Origin: Sphingomonas sp. HMP9
Lineage (GTDB): Bacteria; Pseudomonadota; Alphaproteobacteria; Sphingomonadales; Sphingomonadaceae
Direction of reading: 5' to 3'
Length of the DNA stretch: 64,000 nucleotides
Assembly: GCF_013374115.1 (NCBI RefSeq)
Contig: NZ_AP022673.1
Location: 2,504,001-2,568,000, forward strand
In this document: piece by piece, positions 28,720-36,860 of the stretch
Position numbering within the stretch: the first letter of the stretch is position 1
Layout of the letters: every line of letters begins with the position of its first letter
Position numbers and translations under genes: made by a program
The notes under the pieces: generated by a model
What the model was told of the DNA's origin: nothing
What the model saw: only the letters and a program-made list of their open reading frames with translations
Databases searched by the model: none

Positions 28720-28832
28720 GCGTATCGAGGGCTCGTATCGACGCATGGGGCCCGCGCGCCAACCTGTCCTTCGATACGCCGTCTCGATACGCCGCCTGCG
28801 GCGACTCCTCGACGGCTACCCGGGACGAACGG
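28720..28832. repeat. Degenerate dispersed repeat after tRNA-Phe
   Basis: In the 222-bp gap between tRNA-Phe and purK, gcgtatcgag (28720) has its reverse complement ctcgatacgc at 28783. A tccttcgatacgcc...gacgaacgg block runs from 28767 to 28832 with two tcgatacgcc copies. It looks like the worn copy of an intergenic repeat. No gene is seen here. Confidence 0.5.
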
Positions 28833-28888
28833 GGCGGAGAGCCACTCAAGACGAGCGGGAGAAGCGTCAGGACGCCGACGCGGTCGGT

Positions 28889-29956
28889 TTAGCGGACGAT
28901 CCGCGTCACGTGCCCCATCTTCCGCCCCGGCCGCGCGATGCCCTTGCCGTACAGGTGCAAATGCGCGCCGGGTTCGGCCAGCAACGCCGCCCAGCGATCC
29001 GCGTCGTCCCCGATCAGGTTTTCCATCGTGGCGTCTCGCCCGGTCAGCGTCGTCGCGCCGAGGGGCAGGCCACAGATCGCGCGAATGTGGTTTTCGAACT
29101 GCGAGCACTCGGCGCCCTCGATCGTCCAATGGCCGGAATTGTGCACGCGCGGGGCCATCTCGTTGAACACCGGGCCGTCGGCGCCGACGAAGAACTCGCA
29201 CGCCAGCACGCCGACATAGTCGAGTTCGGCGGCGATTCGTTCGGCCAGTGCGGCGGCGTCCTCGGCCTGAGCCAGCACGGCGGCGGGTGCGGGGACGGTC
29301 GAGTGGCGCAGGATCGCGTCGCAGTGCACGTTGTGCGGCGAATCGTAGCGCACGATGCTGCCATCGAGGCCGCGGGCGATCAGGATCGAGAATTCATGGT
29401 CGAACGGTACGAAGGCCTCGAGCACCGCCGGGCCGCCGATCGCATCCCAGGCGGCCTGCGCCGCGGCGGGTGTGTCGATTTTGACCTGCCCCTTGCCGTC
29501 ATAGCCGAAGCGCGAGGTCTTGAGGATGGCGGGGGTGCCTACCGCCTCCAGGCCCGCTTGCAGGCTTGCGAGGCTGTCGACTGCGGCCCACGGTGCCGGA
29601 CGGCCGCCGACTCTCTCCACGAAGCGTTTTTCGCCGATCCGTTCCTGCGCCACGCGGAGCGCGCGCGGGCTCGGGTGGACGGGGACGCGGTCGGCGAGCC
29701 ATTCGACCGGCTCGACCGCGATGTTCTCGAACTCGTAGGTCACGACGTCGCAGGCGTCGGCGAAGTCGGCGAGCACGATGCGGTTGTGATAGTCGGCGCG
29801 CGTCATCGTCGAGGCGGACTGCGCGGCGACGCTCTCCTGGTCCGGCGCGAGGACGTGCGTGTGATAGCCGAGCTGCGCCGCGGCGGTGGCGAGCATACGG
29901 CCGAGCTGGCCGCCGCCAAGGATGCCGATGGTCGATCCGGGGGGAAGCGGCGTCAT
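28889..29956 (-). CDS. purK: N5-carboxyaminoimidazole ribonucleotide synthase PurK
   Basis: 355 residues. ATP-grasp enzyme that uses ATP and bicarbonate to carboxylate AIR to N5-CAIR in purine synthesis. Motifs: GILGGGQLGRM at the N-terminus, TYEFENI, LKTSRFGYDGKGQ, VGVLACEFFV and NEMAPRVHNSGHWT. It works with purE directly upstream (28-base gap). Length typical. Confidence 0.97.
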   Translation of the reverse strand: MTPLPPGSTIGILGGGQLGRMLATAAAQLGYHTHVLAPDQESVAAQSASTMTRADYHNRIVLADFADACDVVTYEFENIAVEPVEWLADRVPVHPSPRALRVAQERIGEKRFVERVGGRPAPWAAVDSLASLQAGLEAVGTPAILKTSRFGYDGKGQVKIDTPAAAQAAWDAIGGPAVLEAFVPFDHEFSILIARGLDGSIVRYDSPHNVHCDAILRHSTVPAPAAVLAQAEDAAALAERIAAELDYVGVLACEFFVGADGPVFNEMAPRVHNSGHWTIEGAECSQFENHIRAICGLPLGATTLTGRDATMENLIGDDADRWAALLAEPGAHLHLYGKGIARPGRKMGHVTRIVR

Positions 29957-29984
29957 GTCTTGGCGTCCTTCAGACTATTGGGCT

Positions 29985-30461
<477 letters not shown>

Positions 30462-30548
30462 GATCGCCCCCTGGTTCAAGGAGCGCCGTGCCTAGCGATG
30501 CATGCGATGGAGGGCAACCGTCAGCCCGTACGCCGGCAGCCCGTACGC

Positions 30549-30631
30549 CGTCATCCTGGGCTCGACCCAGGATCCAGAGCCACGAACGCTGGCGGTGTTG
30601 GCTCTGGATCCTGACTTTCGTCAGGGTGACG
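30549..30631. repeat. Palindromic element between purE and gpmA (family C)
   Basis: 83 bp. The left arm begins cgtcatcctgggctcgaccc and the right arm ends cgtcagggtgacg. The inner ends ggatccagagcca and tggctctggatcc pair. The left arm is identical to that of the copy at 20881. Confidence 0.9.
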
Positions 30632-30636
30632 GCGGC

Positions 30637-31323
30637 TTACCGCTCGCTCAGATAGTAGCGATCCGTCGCGTTCAGGTCGGCATCGAGTTCGTAGACGATC
30701 GGCTGGCCGGTCGGGATTTCCAGGCTCGTGATCTCGTCGTCGGGAATGTTCGACAGGTGCTTCACCAGCGCGCGGAGCGAGTTGCCGTGCGCGGAGATCA
30801 GGATGCGCTGGCCGTCCTTGAGCGCCGGCGCGATCCGCTCGTCCCAGTACGGAAGGACGCGGGCGATGGTGTCCTTGAGGCTTTCGGTCTTGGGGATCGC
30901 GATGCCGTCGTAGCGCCGGTCCGTCGACAGGTCGAAGTCGCTGCCATCGTCGAGCACCGGCGGCGGCACGTCGAAGCTGCGCCGCCAAATATGGACCTGC
31001 GCGTCGCCATGCTTGGCCGCGGTCTCGGCCTTGTCGAGACCGGTCAGGCCGCCATAATGCCGCTCGTTGAGGCGCCAGTCCTTCTCGACCGGCAGCCAGA
31101 GCCGACCCATGGCCTCGAGCGCGATGTTGAGCGTCTTGATCGCGCGCGTCTGCAAGCTGACGAAGGTCTGGTCGAAATCCAGGCCCTTGGCGGCCATCAG
31201 TTCGCCCGCGGCCTTGGCCTCGGCCTCGCCCTTGGCGGTCATGTCGACGTCCCACCAGCCGGTGAAACGGTTCTCGAGGTTCCAGGTGGACTGGCCGTGG
31301 CGGATCAGGACTAGGGTCGGCAT
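30637..31323 (-). CDS. gpmA: 2,3-bisphosphoglycerate-dependent phosphoglycerate mutase
   Basis: 228 residues. Glycolytic interconversion of 3- and 2-phosphoglycerate through a phospho-His. N-terminal LVLIRHGQSTWN carries the catalytic His, LNERHYGGLTGLDK is the dPGM signature, and ISAHGNSLRALVKHL carries the second His. The ATG at 31323 has an aggag ribosome-binding site. An upstream in-frame start would read into the next palindrome. Confidence 0.97.
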   Translation of the reverse strand: MPTLVLIRHGQSTWNLENRFTGWWDVDMTAKGEAEAKAAGELMAAKGLDFDQTFVSLQTRAIKTLNIALEAMGRLWLPVEKDWRLNERHYGGLTGLDKAETAAKHGDAQVHIWRRSFDVPPPVLDDGSDFDLSTDRRYDGIAIPKTESLKDTIARVLPYWDERIAPALKDGQRILISAHGNSLRALVKHLSNIPDDEITSLEIPTGQPIVYELDADLNATDRYYLSER

Positions 31324-31371
31324 TGGGTCTCCTGGGGGATTTCGGGAGGGAAAGGCGTTCGCAATCCTATC

Positions 31372-31454
31372 CGTCATCCTGACGAAAGTCAGGATCCAGG
31401 GTAACCGAGCGCTGCCGCTCTTGGCGCTGGATCCTGACTTTCGTCAGGATGACG
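31372..31454. repeat. Palindromic element upstream of gpmA (family C)
   Basis: 83 bp. The left arm begins cgtcatcctgacgaaagtca, the right arm ends tgactttcgtcaggatgacg, and the inner ends are ggatccaggg and gctggatcc. Each arm is itself palindromic (cctgacgaaagtcagg). Lies between the M14 peptidase stop and the gpmA start. Confidence 0.92.
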
Positions 31455-31466
31455 AGACGCGGGGGA

Positions 31467-32600
31467 TCAGATATCGTCGATCATGCCGGCCAGCGTCTCC
31501 AGCATCGCGTGCGCGAGCTGTTTCGAGCGCTCGGGCGACCAGCCGAACTCGGGATCGGCGTTCACGTCGTGATCCTTGAACGGCATCTCGAGCGTCATCG
31601 ACACCGCGCCGAAGCGCTCTGCGAGCTGGTTGGTCGACATCGACAGGTTGGCGGTGCCCGGTGCGGACTTGGGATAGCCCTTCTCGGTCTGGAAATCGGG
31701 CGTGTGCGCGGCGAGGCGACGGCCGTATTCGTAGAATTTCTCGCCGTGCGCGTCGGTCCAGGACGGGATGCCCTCGAAACCGGCGATGAAGTTCGCCGGG
31801 ATCGCCTCGTCGCCGTGGATGTCCATCGCGACGTCGACGCCGGTCAGGTCCATCGCGTTGCGGACGCAGAGGACCTCGGGGCTCTTCTCAAGCGTCGGCG
31901 TGTGCCATTCGCGGTTGAGGTTCACGCCGACCGCGTTGGTGCGCAGATGACCGCGCCGCGTGCCGTCCGGGTTCATGTTGGGCACGACGTTGAACGTCGC
32001 CTTTGCCAGCAGGTCCGCGGTGATCGGATCGGCCGAATCGGTCAGACGCTCGAGCGCACCTTCCATCCACCATTCGGTCATCGATTCGCCGGGATGCTGG
32101 CGCCCGTAGATCCATACCTGCTTCGGTCCCGACCCGATCGTGAAGCAGTCGATCGCCTGCCCGTCGAGCGACTGGCCGAGTTCGCGGTGCGCGACGCCGG
32201 GCAGCAACGCCGTGCGGGCCACCAGCGCCTCATGCATTTCCATCGTGTACGGCGCGAAATAGGCGAACCAGGCGAGATCGGTGTCGGCAGTGAAGTCGAA
32301 TTCGAGCACGCCATTTTCATAGCGTGTATCGATCATCCGCCATGCCTGCCGATCGGTGCTGGCGCGCGTCTTGTACCCCGGCCAGCCGAACGGATAGGCC
32401 GACTTGCCCGCATTTAGGATGCGATATGTCAGCGTCCGCCCGGCCGCCCCCGCCACCCGGAAAAAGAACCACTGGAAGAAGTCGGACTGGAAATCGGTGA
32501 CGATCTCCAGGTCGATTCGGTCTCCTTCGGTGGCGACAACGCGGATGTTGCCGCCATCGAAAGCGGCGTTGATGGTGACGGGCATAGGGGCTTGGCTCAT
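31467..32600 (-). CDS. M14-family metallocarboxypeptidase (cytosolic CCP-like)
   Basis: 377 residues, no signal peptide. N-terminal beta domain (M14_N type, about residues 1-125) followed by the zinc carboxypeptidase domain. Zinc ligands: His and Glu in RQHPGESMTEW and His in MDIHGDE. Substrate-site segments: NVVPNMNPDGT and VNLNREW. Catalytic Glu probably in MTLEMPFKD. This layout resembles the cytosolic carboxypeptidase group. The bacterial substrate is unknown. The ATG overlaps the stop of the lipoprotein gene upstream. Confidence 0.9.
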   Translation of the reverse strand: MSQAPMPVTINAAFDGGNIRVVATEGDRIDLEIVTDFQSDFFQWFFFRVAGAAGRTLTYRILNAGKSAYPFGWPGYKTRASTDRQAWRMIDTRYENGVLEFDFTADTDLAWFAYFAPYTMEMHEALVARTALLPGVAHRELGQSLDGQAIDCFTIGSGPKQVWIYGRQHPGESMTEWWMEGALERLTDSADPITADLLAKATFNVVPNMNPDGTRRGHLRTNAVGVNLNREWHTPTLEKSPEVLCVRNAMDLTGVDVAMDIHGDEAIPANFIAGFEGIPSWTDAHGEKFYEYGRRLAAHTPDFQTEKGYPKSAPGTANLSMSTNQLAERFGAVSMTLEMPFKDHDVNADPEFGWSPERSKQLAHAMLETLAGMIDDI

Positions 32601-33223
32601 TTCACCTGAATAGTGCGACCGGACTCGCCGGGGAACCCCATGAACAGCGCGCGGGCCAGCTTGTCGGCCTGGATATCGGTCCGGGCATCGTCCTTGCGGG
32701 CGTCGGCGAAGGACTGCGCGCGGCCTTCCCAGACGGGTGACTGGTCGGCAGTACGCTTGATCGTCACCGACAGCTCGGACACGAGGATCGCGGTGCTCCC
32801 ACCGCCGCCGATCGGGAAGCCGACCCCGCCGCCCAGCCCGACGCCACCGCCGCCGCCGCGACGGCCGCCGCTGCCGCTAAAGCCGCCGCCACCGATGCCG
32901 ATGCTGATCGGCGACCGCTTGGGCGGGCCTGCCTGCGTGGTGCGGGTAAAGCCTACCGTCGCCACCAGCAGCGGCTTCGCGCCGGCCATCGGCACACTAT
33001 AGCCGGCCTTGAGCAGTTCGCCCTGCACGGCGGCCGCGTAGGTCTTAAACTCGATGCTGGCGGGGCCGCCACCGGTGAGCGGCTGGACTGCGATGGTGCC
33101 GCGATCGATTGGCTCGCCGAGGTGATAGCGCAGAACCTCGGTAGGCGGCAGCGACGGGCCGGTCGCGCACGCGGTGAGGGATGCGCTTGCCAGCGCCAGG
33201 ACCAGGATCGAACGAACCGCCAT
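32597..33223 (-). CDS. DUF4136-like lipoprotein
   Basis: 208 residues. Signal peptide with lipobox LTAC (Cys near residue 18), then a DUF4136-like domain. In the middle (about residues 100-145) is a Gly-rich stretch with [12 protein letters not shown] and RRGGGGGVG runs. Envelope lipoprotein of unknown role. The ATG at 33223 has an aaggaag ribosome-binding site. The stop overlaps the M14 peptidase start, so both are probably co-transcribed. Confidence 0.82.
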   Translation of the reverse strand: MAVRSILVLALASASLTACATGPSLPPTEVLRYHLGEPIDRGTIAVQPLTGGGPASIEFKTYAAAVQGELLKAGYSVPMAGAKPLLVATVGFTRTTQAGPPKRSPISIGIGGGGFSGSGGRRGGGGGVGLGGGVGFPIGGGGSTAILVSELSVTIKRTADQSPVWEGRAQSFADARKDDARTDIQADKLARALFMGFPGESGRTIQVK

Positions 33224-33301
33224 CGGGACTTCCTTAGAATGTTGCGCTATAGTAACGCTCGGACCAGCCGAGTGGGTTCCCGGATGGCTTGAGCGTGTCC
33301 G

Positions 33302-33331
33302 TTGCTTGACTTGGACACACCCCGCTATTAG
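33302..33331 (+). promoter_or_regulatory. Possible rpmJ promoter
   Basis: TTGCTT at 33302-33307 and TATTAG at 33326-33331 are 18 bases apart, about 50 bases before the rpmJ ATG. An overlapping cttgac is also present. Fits a housekeeping sigma promoter by eye only. Confidence 0.35.
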
Positions 33332-33380
33332 GCGATCCCGTCTTTCCGCACACCTAGATTTGAAAAGAAGCGAATCGATC

Positions 33381-33506
33381 ATGAAGATCCGCAATTCCCT
33401 GAAGTCGCTCAAGGATCGTCACCGCGATAACCGCGTGATCCGTCGTCGTGGCCGTACCTACGTCATCAACAAGACCAACCGTCGCTTCAAGGCACGCCAG
33501 GGCTAA
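33381..33506 (+). CDS. rpmJ: 50S ribosomal protein L36, Cys-less type
   Basis: 41 residues: [18 protein letters not shown] at the start and [12 protein letters not shown] at the end, the form of bL36 without zinc-binding cysteines (C- or type B paralogue). Very basic. Monocistronic here, far from the spc operon, as is usual for alphaproteobacterial L36. The HAD gene follows after four bases. Confidence 0.97.
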   Translation: MKIRNSLKSLKDRHRDNRVIRRRGRTYVINKTNRRFKARQG

Positions 33507-33510
33507 CGCC

Positions 33511-34137
33511 CTGACTACCGCCGTCATTTTCGACGTCGGTCGTGTCCTGTACGACTGGGATCCCCGGATCCTGTACGAGCGCCTGATCGACGACGATCGG
33601 GCGCTCGACGCGTTACTTCGCGATGTCGTGACGATCGACTGGCACTTCCAGCACGACGCTGGCCGTAACTTCGCCGACACCTCGGCGGAGTTGGCCGCGC
33701 TGTATCCGCAGCATGCCGACTTGATCGCCGCCTGGGGGCCGCGATTCACTGAGAGCATCGGCGCGGGAATCGCTGGCATGCATGGGATCGTGACCGAACT
33801 GGACGACGCTGGCGTTCCGCTGTTCGCGATTACGAACTTCAGCCACGAGTTCTGGCCACCCTTTCGCGCGCGTGAGGCCTATCTGTTCGACCGGTTCCGC
33901 GACGTCGTCGTGTCGGGCGAGGAGAAGATGGTGAAGCCGGACGCGGCGATCTATCGGCTGGCGCTGGAGCGATTCGGGTTGGCGGCGGAGGACGCGGTGT
34001 TCGTCGACGACAATGCGGCGAACGTCGCGGCGGCGCAGGCGCTGGGCATCGAATCGGTGCTGTTCACGACTGCGGCGGATTTCCGCGCGCGGCTGGTCGA
34101 GCTTGGGCTCCCAATTAACCAGCACCCGTCATCCTGA
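33511..34137 (+). CDS. HAD-superfamily hydrolase, possible CTG start
   Basis: 208 residues. HAD fold: motif I AVIFDVGRVLYDW (Gly in place of the second Asp of DxDxT, as in some HAD proteins), motif II ITNFS, motif III Lys in EKMVKPDAAIY and motif IV FVDDNAANV. Resembles haloacid-dehalogenase-like phosphatases of the YihX group. No ATG/GTG/TTG exists between the rpmJ end and motif I. Either CTG at 33511 is used, or the GTG at 33448, which overlaps rpmJ by 59 bp. The stop codon lies in a palindromic element. Confidence 0.85.
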   Translation: MTTAVIFDVGRVLYDWDPRILYERLIDDDRALDALLRDVVTIDWHFQHDAGRNFADTSAELAALYPQHADLIAAWGPRFTESIGAGIAGMHGIVTELDDAGVPLFAITNFSHEFWPPFRAREAYLFDRFRDVVVSGEEKMVKPDAAIYRLALERFGLAAEDAVFVDDNAANVAAAQALGIESVLFTTAADFRARLVELGLPINQHPSS

Positions 34138-34209
34138 CGAAAGTCAGGATCCAGAGCCGTTAGCGCCAGGGTCCGTTACCCTGGATCCTGACTTTCGTTA
34201 GGATGACGG
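34127..34209. repeat. Palindromic element at the 3' end of the HAD gene (family C)
   Basis: 83 bp. The left arm begins cgtcatcctgacgaaagtca, the right arm ends ctttcgttaggatgacg. The inner ends are ggatccag and ctggatcc. The left arm begins inside the HAD gene and its tcctga supplies the stop codon (TGA 34135-34137). Confidence 0.9.
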
Positions 34210-34220
34210 GGTGGCGTAGC

Positions 34221-34835
34221 TCACTGCTCCAGCGAGATCGACTGCCGCAAGTTCGCCACCGCAGTCTCTTGATCTGCGACCGGAGCTTCCGGGATCATCC
34301 CGCCCTCGAAATCGTCCGTCACCGTCACGGTCGTCCCCAGCGTCGTCACCCCGAACAACTGCTTCGCAAAACCGAGCGGCACGCGGATACAGCCGTGCGA
34401 CGCGGGGAAGCCAGGGTTCCGCCCCGCGTGGATCGCGATGCCGTCCCAGGTCAGACGCTGCATGAACGGCATCGATGCATCGTCGTACAGGCTCGACTTG
34501 TGGACCGCGTTCTTCTGTAGGATCGGATAGGTGCCTACCGGCGTGTCCTTGCCATCCTTGCCGCTGGAGATCGTCGTCGCCGCGATCATTGTCGACCCGC
34601 GATAGACGAACGCGCGCTGCTCCATAAGACTGACCACGACGCTGACAGGTTCGCTGGAGCCATTATCCTTCCAGACGAACTGGTTGGGCGAGAGTTCGGT
34701 TGCGGCCTGCTCGATGGGCATCGCGGCAATGGCAGCGGCCGATGCGGCCTGCGCAGGGTTTGCGCCCACGAAGATCGCAAGGCTCAACCCCATGGCCATG
34801 AACGACCGCGCCGTCCTGCTCGCTATTTTGCCCAT
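34221..34835 (-). CDS. L,D-transpeptidase (YkuD domain), exported
   Basis: 204 residues. Signal peptide (about residues 1-30, ending AQAA), then a YkuD domain with the active-site motif HAGRNPGFPASHGCIRVP (His and Cys of SHGC). Forms 3-3 peptidoglycan cross-links or anchors proteins to the wall. VSLMEQRAFVYRG is the family's opening strand. Divergent from a second transpeptidase-like gene with 204 bases between them. Confidence 0.93.
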   Translation of the reverse strand: MGKIASRTARSFMAMGLSLAIFVGANPAQAASAAAIAAMPIEQAATELSPNQFVWKDNGSSEPVSVVVSLMEQRAFVYRGSTMIAATTISSGKDGKDTPVGTYPILQKNAVHKSSLYDDASMPFMQRLTWDGIAIHAGRNPGFPASHGCIRVPLGFAKQLFGVTTLGTTVTVTDDFEGGMIPEAPVADQETAVANLRQSISLEQ

Positions 34836-35039
34836 TGTCTCGTCCGTCCTCGAATCCCGATATTTTCGCCCAACGCGCGATTCTTCAAAACGTGCCGTCA
34901 GCGAAGTGAGTCGATGAACCGACCCTAGATCGGGGTAGTTAGAGGGAACGGACCCACAACCAGTGGAAATGGTTGCAGAATATTCACGGAAAATCGGCTA
35001 TACGGTGGTCCAAGAAACGGGGCAATTTCGGGAAAATCG

Positions 35040-35744
35040 ATGCACGACGAGCAAGGTCCTGTGCGCGAACGACGCGCGCTTCTGAAGAATGGTTTGGTAT
35101 TGGCGGGGGCTCTGGCGGTACCGGGTGCGGTTTCCGCAACGTCGCGGCTCGGACGCCCGCTGACGGCGCGCGATCTGAAGCCGATGACGCAGCCGCCGCT
35201 GCCGCGTACGACGGTGGCACTGACGTCGCCGAAGGTGGTCCGTCCCGATCTGCTGCGCCAGGCGATGGCGTCGCTCAGCCGGCATGGCAGCCGCATTCCG
35301 AACCGTGACCGGATCGCGATCGCCGATTTCGCGGCACCGTCGGGCAAGCCGCGGTTCCATTTCATCGACCTCGCCAGCGGGCGCAGCACGTCGTTGCTGG
35401 TCGCGCACGGCAGCGGCTCCGATCCGGCGCATACCGGCTATCTCGAGCGCTTCTCGAACCGCTTTGGCTCGAACGCATCATCGGAAGGCGCGTTCGTCAC
35501 CGACGATTATTATGTCGGCAAACATGGTCGTTCGCAGCGGCTGATCGGTCTCGATCCGACCAACGACAATGCGCTCGATCGTGCGATCGTGGTGCATTCG
35601 GCCTGGTACGCGAACAAGGACATGATCGAGAGCCATGGTATGCTCGGTCGCAGCCAGGGCTGTTTCGCGGTCGGCGAGCGTGATCTGGACCAGGTCTTCG
35701 CGCGCCTTGGTGCCGGCCGCATGATCTACGCGGCGAAGGTCTGA
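35040..35744 (+). CDS. Murein L,D-transpeptidase catalytic-domain family protein
   Basis: 234 residues. The N-terminal RRALLKNGLVLAGALAVPGA looks like a twin-arginine (Tat) signal (RRxLLK). The mature domain has HFIDLASGRSTSLLVAHG, a VVHSAWYA strand and HGMLGRSQGCFAV, the YkuD_2-type active site (His and Cys of SQGCF). Probable periplasmic peptidoglycan enzyme, distinct in family from the neighbour at 34221. Convergent with the glycosyltransferase. Confidence 0.88.
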   Translation: MHDEQGPVRERRALLKNGLVLAGALAVPGAVSATSRLGRPLTARDLKPMTQPPLPRTTVALTSPKVVRPDLLRQAMASLSRHGSRIPNRDRIAIADFAAPSGKPRFHFIDLASGRSTSLLVAHGSGSDPAHTGYLERFSNRFGSNASSEGAFVTDDYYVGKHGRSQRLIGLDPTNDNALDRAIVVHSAWYANKDMIESHGMLGRSQGCFAVGERDLDQVFARLGAGRMIYAAKV

Positions 35745-35765
35745 GATATCGGCTCGGACCGCGGT

Positions 35766-36860
35766 CTATCCTGCGGTCTGAGCCATCCGGCTCCGTTCCA
35801 TTCTCCGGCGCGCGCGTCGCACCCCGCCGATGAGTCCCGACCATAAAAGTGCCTCGAGGCCGGCATAGCCGAGCCCCAGGTGATCGGGACGCACCGCCAG
35901 CACGTCGGCGAGCCGGATCGTCCCCGCGCGCAAGCCCGCTCGCCCGATGTCGCCCCAGCGCCGCGCGGTCTCCCAGCGAATCAAACGGATGTCGTGCGCG
36001 GAACAGTCGTGCGTTGCCAGGAAATCGGCCTGAATCACGCTCAGTGCGCTGCCCAGCGTAGCCAGCGCGGCGCGATCCGGGACTGGGCGCTTGGCCATGT
36101 TGTGCAGCATGATCAGCCGCGCGACGCGCTCCGCGCGATCGTCGAACAGCCGGGCATAGCGTTCGGTCAGGACGCGGACTGAAGCGGCCTCCATCGTATC
36201 GACGAAGCGCTTCGAGACGCCGCCGGGGTGGACGCGGTACAGCACCAGCGCCTCGTCCAGCCGCGCGATCGCGCCGAAATGCTGGATCCGCTGATACAGG
36301 TCGAAATCCTCGGCGTAGAGCAACTCGGGCCGCGTCACCGGATCCAGCCGCCGCGCCACCGCGGTCCGCATCATCGTCGACGACCAGACCAGCGGGTTCT
36401 CGATGCAGGTCAGCCAGGCGACCAGCGCGGGCGTGGTGGTTGGCGCATAGCTGGACGGGCCGACCACGCCTTCGGTCAGGAGTTCGGCCGCGGTGCCCAG
36501 CAGCACCGTGTCCGGATGCGAGTCGAGATACGCGACCTGGCGCGCGAAGCGATCGGGGCGACAGATGTCGTCATGGTCGAGTGCAGCGATGTAGCGGCCG
36601 CGTGCTTCGGCAAACCCACGATTGCGCGCCAGCACCGGGCCGCCATTTTTTGCCATCTCGACCAGTCGCACGCGCGGATCGCGCCATGCCCGCACCACCT
36701 CGCGCGTGTCGTCGGTCGAGCAGTCGTCGACGACGATTACCTCGAAATCAGTAAAGGTCTGCGCTTCGAGGCTGGCGAGCGTCTCTTCGATCAAACCGGC
36801 GCCATTATACGCGGCCATGATCACGCTGACGGCGGGATCGGCGTCTCGGTCGTTCGACAT
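35766..36860 (-). CDS. Glycosyltransferase family 2
   Basis: 364 residues. GT-A fold at the N-terminus: VSVIMAAYNGAGLIEETL, VIVVDDCSTDDT, RNRGFAEARG and ALDHDDICRPDR (the DxD-like site), typical GT2. The C-terminal 130 residues are helical and Arg-rich, without clear membrane helices. Its ATG shares one base with the stop of the DegT-FAD fusion gene (TGATG), so the two are a translationally coupled pair, suggesting work on one glycan or sugar product. Confidence 0.92.
   Translation of the reverse strand: MSNDRDADPAVSVIMAAYNGAGLIEETLASLEAQTFTDFEVIVVDDCSTDDTREVVRAWRDPRVRLVEMAKNGGPVLARNRGFAEARGRYIAALDHDDICRPDRFARQVAYLDSHPDTVLLGTAAELLTEGVVGPSSYAPTTTPALVAWLTCIENPLVWSSTMMRTAVARRLDPVTRPELLYAEDFDLYQRIQHFGAIARLDEALVLYRVHPGGVSKRFVDTMEAASVRVLTERYARLFDDRAERVARLIMLHNMAKRPVPDRAALATLGSALSVIQADFLATHDCSAHDIRLIRWETARRWGDIGRAGLRAGTIRLADVLAVRPDHLGLGYAGLEALLWSGLIGGVRRARRRMERSRMAQTAG

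Noticed and set aside
28591..28888. Possible integration site at tRNA-Phe
   Set aside because: No integrase, no direct repeat of the tRNA 3' end, and normal housekeeping genes on both sides.
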